From NCBI RefSeq assembly GCF_003952945.1, contig NZ_QXGK01000001.1, positions 1-64,000 of the forward strand: DNA of 64,000 nt, in the 5' to 3' direction. This DNA comes from Bifidobacterium samirii. Its GTDB lineage: Bacteria; Actinomycetota; Actinomycetes; Actinomycetales; Bifidobacteriaceae. A program made the position numbers and the translations under genes. This document shows positions 8,632 through 17,106 of this stretch, one piece after another; the first letter of the stretch is position 1, and each line of letters opens with the position of its first letter. The notes under the pieces were generated by a model. The model had not been told where the DNA came from, searched no databases, and was given only the letters and a program-made list of their open reading frames with translations.

Positions 8632-10066
8632 GGCTCTTCGTATTTTGGTGTGTATGAGTAGTGGTTCAGAGGTGGGCCTGGATGGCTTGTCTGAACCCGC
8701 CGGTGTGCAGCAGGCTTCTGACGATGTAGTTGCCGAGGCTGCGGAACCCCAGGGCGACGCCCCGGAGGGTCTCGAGCCTGCCGTTGATGGCCTCGGTGGG
8801 ACCGTTCGCCCCGTGGGGGTGGTCGAAGAACGCGAGCACGTCCGCCATGCGCCGTTTGAGCGTGCGGCCGAGCGCGGCGATCTCCGGGCATCCGGGCGCC
8901 GCGCCCCTGACGGCGAGGGACTCGATGAGTTCGGCCATCATGCCCCGTCCCTTCCCGCGGTCCCCCTGCGCATAGCAGTCGATGATCCTCTGGTAGACGC
9001 CGTGCGCGAGGGCGAGCGGCCTGTTCGCCGGATCGGCGAGCAGCATGTCGACGCGCGCCTGCTGCCTGTCGGTCCTGAGCCCCGCGGTCCTGAGGAGGAT
9101 CCTCCTGCCCTTGTAGAGCGGGTCGTCGCGCCGGCCGCGCCGGCCCGTGGCCTCGCGCTGGAGGCGGCATCGCACGGCCGTGAGCCTGTCGCCGGCGAGC
9201 CTGACGACGTGGAACGGGTCGAGGATCTCCACGGCGCGGGGCACCTGGCGGGCCGCGGCCCTCTTATAGCCGGCGAACCCGTCCATCGCGACCTCCTTGA
9301 CCCGGTCCCGGAATGATCGCGGGCGCTCGGCGAGCCATCGGGCGAACGCCTTTTCGCTGCGGCCCTCGACCATGTCGAGCAGACGGGCCGGCCGCCCGTG
9401 CCTTCGCGGGGTGAGGTCCACGATGACGGTCACGTACCGGCCGCCCGTGCGGGCGTGCCGCCATACGTGCTCGTCCACGCCGATCGACTCCACGTCGTCC
9501 AGCCGGCGCGGGTCCGCGGCCAGCACGCCGGCGCCCTTCTCCAGCACGGCCCGGTTCAAAGCGCCCCACGAGCAATGCAGGTCGTGCGCGCACGCGGACA
9601 CGCTCTTCGACTTCAGCGCCGCCTCGGCCGCCGCCCACCACACGGCCGCGTTCGTCAGCCGTCTCCCCCTGTCGGCTATGCGGGTCAGATCGTCGGTCCA
9701 CGAGCGGGCGCACGCCGCGCATTCATAGCGCCTGACCCTCACCAGCAGGTGCACGGCGTGCTGGCCGACGGGAGTGTGCGCAAGCCTGCGGCGCCGCGAG
9801 GAGCGAACCCGGCCCATGGCCCCGCATTCCCGGCAGTAGCGGGCGGTCTCGTCCTCGATCTCGCAGCCGATCAGCCACACTCCCGCCCGCGAGCCGGCCG
9901 CCACGTGCCTTTGCGAGACGGGGTTCAGCCCCAGTGTGTCCAGGCCGAGCAGGACCCGGCCGTCGAACGCGCTAGACTTGTCACCAAGCCGCGCGGTTTC
10001 CTTCACTTTTTCTTTCACACACCGAATGAAACCGCACGGCCCTTACACACCAAAATACGAAGAGCC
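8632..10066 (-). mobile_element. intact ISL3-family insertion sequence, 1,435 bp
   Basis: The element is bounded by perfect 23-bp terminal inverted repeats beginning GGCTCTTCGTATTTTGG, at 8632-8654 and 10044-10066. It is flanked by an 8-bp direct repeat ATGTTCAG (8624-8631 and 10067-10074), the target duplication length typical of ISL3 elements. It carries a single full-length transposase gene on the minus strand. Perfect ends, perfect target duplication and an open transposase frame indicate a recent insertion that may still be active. Confidence 0.96.
8666..10018 (-). CDS. ISL3-family transposase
   Basis: About 450 residues from a GTG at 10018. The N-terminal part has the ISL3 zinc-ribbon (CEIEDETARYCRECG ... 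RRYECAACARSW), then a helix-turn-helix region. The catalytic core has ESIGVDEHVW, the Asp in EVAMDGFAGYKRA, DPFHVVRLAGD, and a C-terminal Glu in GPTEAINGRLETLRG, the DDE arrangement of this family. The gene fills the element between its inverted repeats. The start is uncertain because no strong ribosome site is visible; a slightly later start would not change the call. Confidence 0.95.
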   Translation of the reverse strand: MKEKVKETARLGDKSSAFDGRVLLGLDTLGLNPVSQRHVAAGSRAGVWLIGCEIEDETARYCRECGAMGRVRSSRRRRLAHTPVGQHAVHLLVRVRRYECAACARSWTDDLTRIADRGRRLTNAAVWWAAAEAALKSKSVSACAHDLHCSWGALNRAVLEKGAGVLAADPRRLDDVESIGVDEHVWRHARTGGRYVTVIVDLTPRRHGRPARLLDMVEGRSEKAFARWLAERPRSFRDRVKEVAMDGFAGYKRAAARQVPRAVEILDPFHVVRLAGDRLTAVRCRLQREATGRRGRRDDPLYKGRRILLRTAGLRTDRQQARVDMLLADPANRPLALAHGVYQRIIDCYAQGDRGKGRGMMAELIESLAVRGAAPGCPEIAALGRTLKRRMADVLAFFDHPHGANGPTEAINGRLETLRGVALGFRSLGNYIVRSLLHTGGFRQAIQAHL

Positions 10067-10090
10067 ATGTTCAGTAGCTGAACATCACCT

Positions 10091-10167
10091 CACCCCCGTA
10101 TACACGGGGAACACGTTGCATCACCACATTTTCAGGGGATCATCCCCGCCATAGCGGGGCCGAAACC
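10091..10167 (-). CRISPR. CRISPR-like relic: two diverged type I-E-style repeats
   Basis: On the minus strand two repeat-like hairpins resemble bifidobacterial type I-E repeats. One (about 10137-10167) ends GGCGGGGATGATCC, and the other (about 10091-10114) begins GTGTTCCCCGTGTATACGGG. Only about 22 bases lie between them, shorter than the usual spacer of about 33, and the two differ from each other. No cas gene is present in the window. I read this as a degenerate remnant, possibly the end of a lost array. A coincidental GC-rich hairpin pair is the alternative. Confidence 0.4.
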
Positions 10168-10168
10168 A

Positions 10169-10208
10169 GAAGGAGTCCTTCCGGACTGCTGCCCGGAAGG
10201 ACTCCTTC
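10169..10208 (-). terminator. terminator of tuf
   Basis: A perfect 16-bp inverted repeat (GAAGGAGTCCTTCCGG / CCGGAAGGACTCCTTC) with an 8-base loop, 42 bases past the tuf stop on the minus strand. There is no long U-tract, as is common for actinobacterial terminators. Confidence 0.8.
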
Positions 10209-10249
10209 AGAACGCTAGTTCAAGCGTGTCAGATGCTCTCTGATTGAAA

Positions 10250-11449
<1,200 letters not shown>

Positions 11450-11564
11450 GTGTGTTTGTCCTCCTGGACGTCTCGTGTAGTACGGCCTTCGGACTCGTGA
11501 TCCGAAAGCACTCGCTACAGTTTACTGGGTTTCTGGGTTATGTGCCACTTTGGAGCCAGAACCC

Positions 11565-11594
11565 AGTCAGCGCTACAAAATAGTAGCGCCGACT
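11565..11594 (-). terminator. hairpin between fusA and tuf
   Basis: A 12-bp stem with one G:T-type mismatch (AGTCGGCGCTAC / GTAGCGCTGACT on the minus strand) around a TATTTT loop, 33 bases after the fusA stop. A second short repeat, CTGGGTT...AACCCAG, lies just downstream. It could attenuate read-through from fusA into tuf, allowing tuf to be set by its own promoter. A partial terminator or processing stem are both possible. Confidence 0.5.
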
Positions 11595-11627
11595 GGAGAC
11601 ACTGTCACGTCAAAGCGACTGCGCGTG

Positions 11628-13757
11628 TCACTCGCCGCGCTGGGCCTTGATGATCTCGTCGGAGACGGTCTTCGGGACCTCGGCGTACGAGTCCATCTGC
11701 ATGGTGAACATCGCGCGGCCCTGGGTCTTGGAACGCAGGTCGCCGATGTAGCCGAACATCTCGCTCAGCGGCACCTTCGCGTCGATGACCTTGACGCCGG
11801 TGGCGTCGTTCATCGCGGTGATGCTGCCACGGCGGGAGTTCAGGTCGCCCATGACGTCGCCCATGTACTCCTCCGGAGTACGGACCTCGACGGCCATGAT
11901 CGGCTCGAGGATGACCGGCTTGGCCTTCGGAGCAGCCTCCTTGAACGCCATGGAACCGGCGATCTTGAAGGCCATTTCGGAGGAGTCGACCGGGTGCATC
12001 TGGCCGTCGTAGACCGTGGCCTTGACGCCCACCATCGGGAAGCCCGCGAGCACGCCGGCCTCCATGGCTTCCTTGACACCGGCCTCGATGGGTCCGATGA
12101 ATTCGCCGCTGATGTGGCCGCCGGTGACCTTGTTCTCGAACTCGAAGGTCTCGCCGGCCTCGGTGTCGAGCGGCTCGAAGTTCATGAAGACCTTCGCGAA
12201 CTGGCCGGAACCACCGGTCTGCTTCTTGTGGGTGTAGACCTCGTTCATGACCGCCTTGCGGATGGTCTCGCGGTAGGCGACCTGCGGCTTGCCCACGTTG
12301 CACTCGACCTTGAACTCGCGGCGCATACGGTCGACGATGATGTCGAGCTGGAGCTCGCCCATGCCGGCGATCAGGGTCTGGCCGGACTCCTCGTCGGTGG
12401 TGACCTGGAAGGTCGGATCCTCGTCGGAGAGCTTCGCGAGGGCGACGCCCATCTTCTCCTGGTCGGCCTTGGTCTTCGGTTCGACGGCCACCTGGATGAC
12501 CGGGTCCGGGAAGGTCATGGACTCGAGGGAGATCGGAGCGTTCTCGGCGCACAGGGTGTCGCCGGTGGTGACGTTCTTCAGGCCCACGAAGGTGTAGATG
12601 TTGCCGGCCTCGGCGGAATCCACCGGGTTCTCCTTGTCGGCGTGCATCTGGAAGATCTTGCCGACGCGCTCCTTCTTGCCCTTGGTGGAGTCGAGGACGT
12701 TGTCGCCCGGCTTGACGGCGCCGGAGTAGACGCGCACGAACACCAGCTTGCCGTAGAACGGGTGGGTGGAGATCTTGAAGACCAGAGCCGCGAACGGATC
12801 GGTGGTCAGCGGCTTGCGGGAGATCTCGATGGACTCGTCCTTCGGGTCGAAGCCCTGGATGGACGGGACGTCCTCCGGGCTCGGCAGGTAGTCGACGACG
12901 GCGTCCAGCATCGGCTGAACACCCTTGTCCTTGAACGCGGAACCGCACATGACCGGGTAGGCGCGACGCTCGATGGTCAGCTGACGGATGCCGGCACGCA
13001 GCTCCTCCTCGGTCAGCTCGCCGTTCTCGAGGTACTTCTCGGTCAGCTCGTCGCTGGCCTCAGCGACGTCGTCGAGCAGCTGGGAGCGGTACTCCTCGGC
13101 CTTGTCCTGCAGGTCGGCCGGGATGTCGGTGGTCTCGTAGTGAGCACCCTGATCGGTGGTCACGTCGTTCCACACATAGGCCTTCATGCGGATCAGGTCG
13201 ACGACGCCGGAGAAGTCGTTCTCGGCGCCGATCGGCAGCTGGATGACGAGCGGCTTGGCGCCCAGCTTGTCCTTGATGGTCTGGACGGAGAAGTAGAAGT
13301 CCGCGCCGAGCTTGTCCATCTTGTTGATGAAGCAGATACGCGGGACGCCGTACTTGTCGGCCTGACGCCACACGGTCTCGGACTGCGGCTCCACGCCTTC
13401 CTTGCCGTCGAACACGGCGACGGCGCCATCGAGCACGCGCAGGGAGCGCTCCACCTCGGCCGTGAAGTCCACGTGGCCCGGGGTGTCGATGATGTTGATC
13501 TGGAACTTGTCCTTGACGTCGTGGGTCTGACGGTTCCAGAAGCAGGTGGTGGCGGCGGACTGGATGGTGATGCCGCGCTCCTGCTCCTGAGCCATGAAGT
13601 CCATCGTCGAGGCGCCGTCGTGGGTCTCACCGATCTTGTAGTTCTTGCCGGTGTAGAAGAGGATGCGCTCCGTCGTGGTGGTCTTACCGGCATCGATGTG
13701 GGCCATGATGCCGATGTTACGAACCTGGTTGAGGTCGTTGAGCACGTCTTGTGCCAT
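11628..13757 (-). CDS. fusA: elongation factor G
   Basis: A 709-residue GTPase that drives ribosomal translocation. GTPase motifs are [15 protein letters not shown], the switch [25 protein letters not shown] and [10 protein letters not shown]. Domains II-V follow, with [14 protein letters not shown] and the domain IV block [10 protein letters not shown]. The start ATG follows AAGGAAAAGCA, 30 bases after rpsG. Full length and position in the str operon are as expected for Bifidobacterium. Confidence 0.99.
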   Translation of the reverse strand: MAQDVLNDLNQVRNIGIMAHIDAGKTTTTERILFYTGKNYKIGETHDGASTMDFMAQEQERGITIQSAATTCFWNRQTHDVKDKFQINIIDTPGHVDFTAEVERSLRVLDGAVAVFDGKEGVEPQSETVWRQADKYGVPRICFINKMDKLGADFYFSVQTIKDKLGAKPLVIQLPIGAENDFSGVVDLIRMKAYVWNDVTTDQGAHYETTDIPADLQDKAEEYRSQLLDDVAEASDELTEKYLENGELTEEELRAGIRQLTIERRAYPVMCGSAFKDKGVQPMLDAVVDYLPSPEDVPSIQGFDPKDESIEISRKPLTTDPFAALVFKISTHPFYGKLVFVRVYSGAVKPGDNVLDSTKGKKERVGKIFQMHADKENPVDSAEAGNIYTFVGLKNVTTGDTLCAENAPISLESMTFPDPVIQVAVEPKTKADQEKMGVALAKLSDEDPTFQVTTDEESGQTLIAGMGELQLDIIVDRMRREFKVECNVGKPQVAYRETIRKAVMNEVYTHKKQTGGSGQFAKVFMNFEPLDTEAGETFEFENKVTGGHISGEFIGPIEAGVKEAMEAGVLAGFPMVGVKATVYDGQMHPVDSSEMAFKIAGSMAFKEAAPKAKPVILEPIMAVEVRTPEEYMGDVMGDLNSRRGSITAMNDATGVKVIDAKVPLSEMFGYIGDLRSKTQGRAMFTMQMDSYAEVPKTVSDEIIKAQRGE

Positions 13758-13787
13758 TGCTTTTCCTTAGCTCTCGATCTGACGGAA

Positions 13788-14258
13788 TTACCAGCGGTAA
13801 TGAGCGAAGGCCTTGTTGGCCTCGGCCATCTTGTGGGTATCCTCACGACGCTTCACGGAAGCGCCCAGGCCGTTGGAGGCATCGAGGATCTCGTTGGCGA
13901 GACGCTCGGCCATGGTCTTCTCGCGACGGGCGCGGGAGAAGTCGGTCAGCCAGCGCAGGCACAGGGTGTTCGCGCGGGCCGGCTTCACCTCGACCGGGAC
14001 CTGGTAGGTCGCGCCGCCGACGCGGCGGGAGCGGACCTCGAGGGACGGACGGATGTTGTCCAGCGCGCGCTTGAGCACGGCCACCGGCTCCTGGTCCGTC
14101 TTCTCCTTGACCATGTCGAGCGCGGAGTACACGATGTCCTCGGCGATCGACTTCTTGCCGTCGAGCAGAATCTTGTTGATCAGCTGAGCCACGACGGTCG
14201 AGCCGTAGATCGGATCAGGCAGAACGACGTGCTTCTTAGCGGGTCCTTTACGAGACAT
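13788..14258 (-). CDS. rpsG: 30S ribosomal protein S7
   Basis: A 156-residue ribosomal protein that nucleates folding of the 16S 3' domain. Recognisable blocks are [32 protein letters not shown] cut into the usual helices, and [12 protein letters not shown] for the beta-hairpin. It sits five bases after rpsL and 30 before fusA, in the normal str order. Length is standard. Confidence 0.99.
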   Translation of the reverse strand: MSRKGPAKKHVVLPDPIYGSTVVAQLINKILLDGKKSIAEDIVYSALDMVKEKTDQEPVAVLKRALDNIRPSLEVRSRRVGGATYQVPVEVKPARANTLCLRWLTDFSRARREKTMAERLANEILDASNGLGASVKRREDTHKMAEANKAFAHYRW

Positions 14259-14263
14259 ATTTC

Positions 14264-14635
14264 TTACTTCGCCTTCTTTGCTCCGTACAGGGAACGACCC
14301 TGCTTGCGATCCTTCACACCCTGGGTATCAAGCGCGCCGCGCACGATGTGGTAGCGCACACCCGGCAGATCCTTGACACGGCCGCCGCGCACGAGCACGA
14401 TGGAGTGCTCCTGCAGGTTGTGGCCCTCGCCCGGGATGTAGGCGGTGACTTCGACGCCCGAGGACAGGCGCACACGGGCGACCTTACGCAGAGCCGAGTT
14501 CGGCTTCTTCGGGGTGGTGGTGTACACACGGGTGCACACGCCGCGACGCAGCGGGCTGCCCTTCAAGGCCAAAGTCTTCGACTTCTTCGGCTTGGCCTGA
14601 CGTCCCTTACGGACGAGCTGTTCGATAGTAGGCAA
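14264..14635 (-). CDS. rpsL: 30S ribosomal protein S12
   Basis: A 123-residue decoding-centre protein. Signature segments are [16 protein letters not shown] and [27 protein letters not shown]. The PKKPNS loop carries the Lys residues found in streptomycin-sensitive strains. The start codon is TTG, not ATG, at 14633-14635 behind CGGAGAATTCAAG. No ATG exists at the conserved position, and the resulting protein begins [12 protein letters not shown] as in relatives. Confidence 0.98.
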   Translation of the reverse strand: MPTIEQLVRKGRQAKPKKSKTLALKGSPLRRGVCTRVYTTTPKKPNSALRKVARVRLSSGVEVTAYIPGEGHNLQEHSIVLVRGGRVKDLPGVRYHIVRGALDTQGVKDRKQGRSLYGAKKAK

Positions 14636-14944
14636 CTTGAATTCTCCGATTCAGTGGTTTCTTTACTCCTGTGAGACCGCCGCACTGCGCCCACACTCCG
14701 CCCACTGAGAGAACGAAGACAGCCACAGTCCACCGGCCCGATGGCCCGCTCCTCTTTCACAGTCCGCATTGCTGCGCGCGATCCAACCGATTCACGGGAT
14801 ATCCCGGCCCGCACACCTGTCACATAAGGCGTACCGCCGGCACACACGAATTCCCATGATACGGACACGCCGGACATTTCCGGACCCGTGCGACACGCCG
14901 GCAGCCCGAGCTTCCCCACCATGACCGCAATCCACCGCGACAAG

Positions 14945-14984
14945 GACGAGGCCCCGTCGGGCTGCCTGCCCGCGGGGCCTCGTC
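14945..14984. terminator. strong bidirectional hairpin upstream of the str operon
   Basis: A perfect 12-bp stem GACGAGGCCCCG / CGGGGCCTCGTC with a 16-base loop that itself contains GGGC...GCCC. It isolates the str promoter region from anything transcribed further right. Confidence 0.65.
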
Positions 14985-15451
14985 GTGCCGAAGGGACGTC
15001 GTCGGTCATATCTCGCATCATCCGGGGCGCCTCCGCGTGGGGAGCGGCCCGACCGACGAACCCTTCGGTGGATATCGTCGCTGCGACCCGGCTTCCTCGC
15101 CGTGCTTCCTCGGTGTCGCCTTCGTCACCAGTGTTGAATTGTGTCTGTTGAAAGCGTTGCGCACGTTTACCGAACCGTTGCGCTTCGTTGCGACCTGAAG
15201 GATTCCCGACCGATCCGCAACTCCGGCCTTCGGTCCCCAGTATAGTCCGCTTCGTCTCGATGCGCGAGGAACGCCACGGCCGATTCTTGCGTTTCTTCCG
15301 CGATGTTGCGTCGCGTTCGTTTCCGGTCGAGTCGAATGCACGATGCCGCACATCGAACCCGTTCATCACGCACAGAACCGCACATTTCCAACGGTTTCCG
15401 GCGTGTCATGCCGACATTCCGGCGACCCGGAGAACACCGCGACACGCCGAA

Positions 15452-15480
15452 GTGGCACTCCCACAGGATTCGTGTATAGT
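15452..15480 (+). promoter_or_regulatory. candidate promoter of tRNA-His
   Basis: A -10 TATAGT (15475-15480) lies 17 bases after a poor -35 GTGGCA (15452-15457), about 45 bases before the tRNA. The decamer CGACACGCCG (15440-15449) ends just upstream of the -35. Confidence 0.5.
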
Positions 15481-15524
15481 ATCCATCTGTTGTCTGGTTC
15501 CAGTCCGCTGGAGACGACAATGAT

Positions 15525-15601
15525 GGTGGCTATAGCTCAGTTGGTAGAGCAGCTGATTGTGGTTCAGCAGGTCGCGCGTTCGAGCCGCGTTAGCCACCCC
15601 A
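15525..15601 (+). tRNA. tRNA-His (GTG anticodon)
   Basis: The acceptor stem GTGGCTA pairs with TAGCCAC, the D-arm has AGCTCAGTTGGTAGAGC, the anticodon loop is TTGTGGT with GTG, and the T-arm contains GTTCGAGCC. A G at 15525 before the acceptor stem and a C discriminator fit the G-1:C73 pair unique to tRNA-His. CCA is encoded at the 3' end. It stands alone with its own promoter and terminator. Confidence 0.97.
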
Positions 15602-15605
15602 TCAC

Positions 15606-15641
15606 GGAAGGCCTCCCAGTCGGAAGGCCTTTCTGCTTTTC
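15606..15641 (+). terminator. rho-independent terminator after tRNA-His
   Basis: Stem AAGGCCT / AGGCCTT with a 10-base loop, followed by a T-rich stretch TTCTGCTTTT. It begins seven bases after the tRNA CCA. Confidence 0.8.
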
Positions 15642-15680
15642 CGCACCGGTTCGTCACCGGCAGCAACCTCAGCGAAGCCT

Positions 15681-15784
15681 CACATTGCTAGCGCAATCGA
15701 CAGGTCTGCGCTAGCAATGTGACAATCCGGACGCTCATAACGTCACGTTGCTCGCGCAGACCTCATGATTGCGCGAGCAACGTG
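15681..15784. repeat. pair of covarying 41-nt hairpins in inverted orientation
   Basis: Unit one (15681-15721) has a perfect 15-bp stem CACATTGCTAGCGCA / TGCGCTAGCAATGTG with an 11-base loop. Unit two (15744-15784) has a perfect 15-bp stem CACGTTGCTCGCGCA / TGCGCGAGCAACGTG, also with an 11-base loop. Turned over, unit two aligns with unit one along its whole length, including the loop ends (ATC...AGGTC). Both stem differences are matched by compensating changes in the other arm. No gene lies here. The pair occupies most of the gap between the tRNA terminator and the threonine aldolase gene. Confidence 0.85.
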
Positions 15785-15924
15785 AGCCTTCCGGCCCGCA
15801 TTCGCCGCCACGCGGCATCGAAGCGGCTCTCCGATCCCGGACATCCCGGCCATGAAACGGCCGACGGCGGTAGAGTGTGGGTGGAAACAGACCAGACCCC
15901 ACCTCCACGTCCAAAGGAGACGAC

Positions 15925-16974
15925 ATGCCCGAACCGCAGCTGTCCTTCGCCAACGACTATTCGTGCGGCGCCACGCCTGAGATCCTCGAACGCCTCGCCC
16001 GCACCAACGACGTGCAGTATCCCGGCTACGGGTCCGACGACGTGTGCGCGTCCGCCAAGGAGAGGATCCGTCGGGCGTGCGGCGCGCCCGGCGCGGACGT
16101 GTGGTTCCTCGTCGGCGGCACGCAGACCAACCAGACCGTCATCGACGCGATCACACCGCAGTACGCCGGCGTCGTCGCAGCGGCCAGCGGGCACGTCAAC
16201 GTGCACGAGGCCGGCGCCATCGAGGCGACCGGACACAAGGTGCTCACGCTCCCCCATCATGACGGCAGGATCGACGCGGCCGAACTCGACTCCTACTGCG
16301 CCACGTTCTACGCCGACGCCAACTACGAGCACATGGTGTTCCCCGGCAGCGTCTACGTGTCGCAGGCCACCGAATACGGCACCCTCTACACCAGGGCCGA
16401 GCTGGAGGCCATCGCCGACGTCGCCCACCGCCACGGCATGCCGCTGTTCGTCGACGGCGCGCGCCTCGGCTACGCGCTCACCGCGCAGGGCAACGACCTG
16501 ACGCTGGAGGATCTGGCGCGCATCGCCGACGTGTTCACTATCGGCGGCACCAAGGTGGGCGCGCTGTTCGGCGAGGCCGTCGTGTTCACCAACCACGGCG
16601 GGTATTCGCGCACGCCGAAGCATTTCCTCACGCTCGTCAAGCGGCACGGCGCGCTGCTCGCCAAGGGCTGGCTGCTCGGCGTGCAGTTCGACACGCTGTT
16701 CGACGACGGCCTGTACCTGCGCATCGCCGCGCACGCCAACCGCGCCGCCGACCGCATCCGCGCGGCGCTCACGGAACGCGGCTACGAGCTCACGTTCGAC
16801 GCGCCCACCAACCAGGTGTTCGTCACGCTCGACGACGCCACGCGCGCCCGTCTCGAATCGCAGGTCGCGATGGGCTACATGGAGCCGACCGCCGACGGCC
16901 GCACCGTCATGCGGTTCTGCACCAGCTGGTCCACGACCGACGAGCAGGTCGAGCGTCTGATCGCGCTGCTGTGA
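15925..16974 (+). CDS. ltaE: low-specificity L-threonine aldolase
   Basis: A 349-residue PLP enzyme of the beta-eliminating lyase / threonine aldolase family, which cleaves L-threonine or L-allo-threonine to glycine and acetaldehyde. The N-terminus FANDYSCGATPEIL, GGTQTNQTVIDA, the Asp in LFVDGARLGYAL and the PLP-binding Lys210 in TIGGTKVGALFGEA are all characteristic. I start at the ATG preceded by AAAGGAGACGAC. It is monocistronic, ending in a very strong hairpin. A related phenylserine or allo-threonine specificity cannot be separated by sequence reading. Confidence 0.93.
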   Translation: MPEPQLSFANDYSCGATPEILERLARTNDVQYPGYGSDDVCASAKERIRRACGAPGADVWFLVGGTQTNQTVIDAITPQYAGVVAAASGHVNVHEAGAIEATGHKVLTLPHHDGRIDAAELDSYCATFYADANYEHMVFPGSVYVSQATEYGTLYTRAELEAIADVAHRHGMPLFVDGARLGYALTAQGNDLTLEDLARIADVFTIGGTKVGALFGEAVVFTNHGGYSRTPKHFLTLVKRHGALLAKGWLLGVQFDTLFDDGLYLRIAAHANRAADRIRAALTERGYELTFDAPTNQVFVTLDDATRARLESQVAMGYMEPTADGRTVMRFCTSWSTTDEQVERLIALL

Positions 16975-17008
16975 CGCCGCCGTGACGGCATCGCCGCGGA
17001 TATGACAA

Positions 17009-17056
17009 GGGGCGTGTGCCCCGCCGTCCGTAAGCGGACGGCGGGGCACACGCCCC
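17009..17056. terminator. bidirectional terminator between ltaE and the ABC operon
   Basis: A perfect 22-bp stem with a TAAG loop, beginning GGGGCGTGTGCCCCGCC. It lies between the 3' ends of two convergent transcription units and should serve both. Confidence 0.88.
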
Positions 17057-17106
17057 TATCGTTGCGGGACGGCGGCCGGCGCACGGTCGCGCCGACGCCT
17101 CCCCGG

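Larger units (their letters stand above)
14636..15524. other. 890-base intergenic region upstream of the str operon, no gene seen
   Basis: No open frame here has a credible ribosome site or family resemblance on either strand. The region holds a strong bidirectional hairpin, a weak minus-strand promoter candidate for rpsL (TTCGTG at 14845-14850, 17 bases, TTATGT at 14822-14827), and two exact copies of the decamer CGACACGCCG (14891, 15440) plus a GGACACGCCG variant (14863). The tRNA-His promoter lies at its right end. An unannotated small RNA between 15130 and 15300 cannot be excluded. Confidence 0.5.

Noticed and set aside
11550-14354. 934-codon plus-strand open frame opposite fusA and rpsG
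   Set aside because: Pure antisense shadow of two conserved ribosomal-operon genes; composition is Val/Asp/Leu/Gly/His-rich, as expected for reverse reading.
14636-15524. Possible small protein genes in the spacer between rpsL and tRNA-His
   Set aside because: Several short frames exist on both strands, but none has a ribosome site, plausible composition or recognisable domain.
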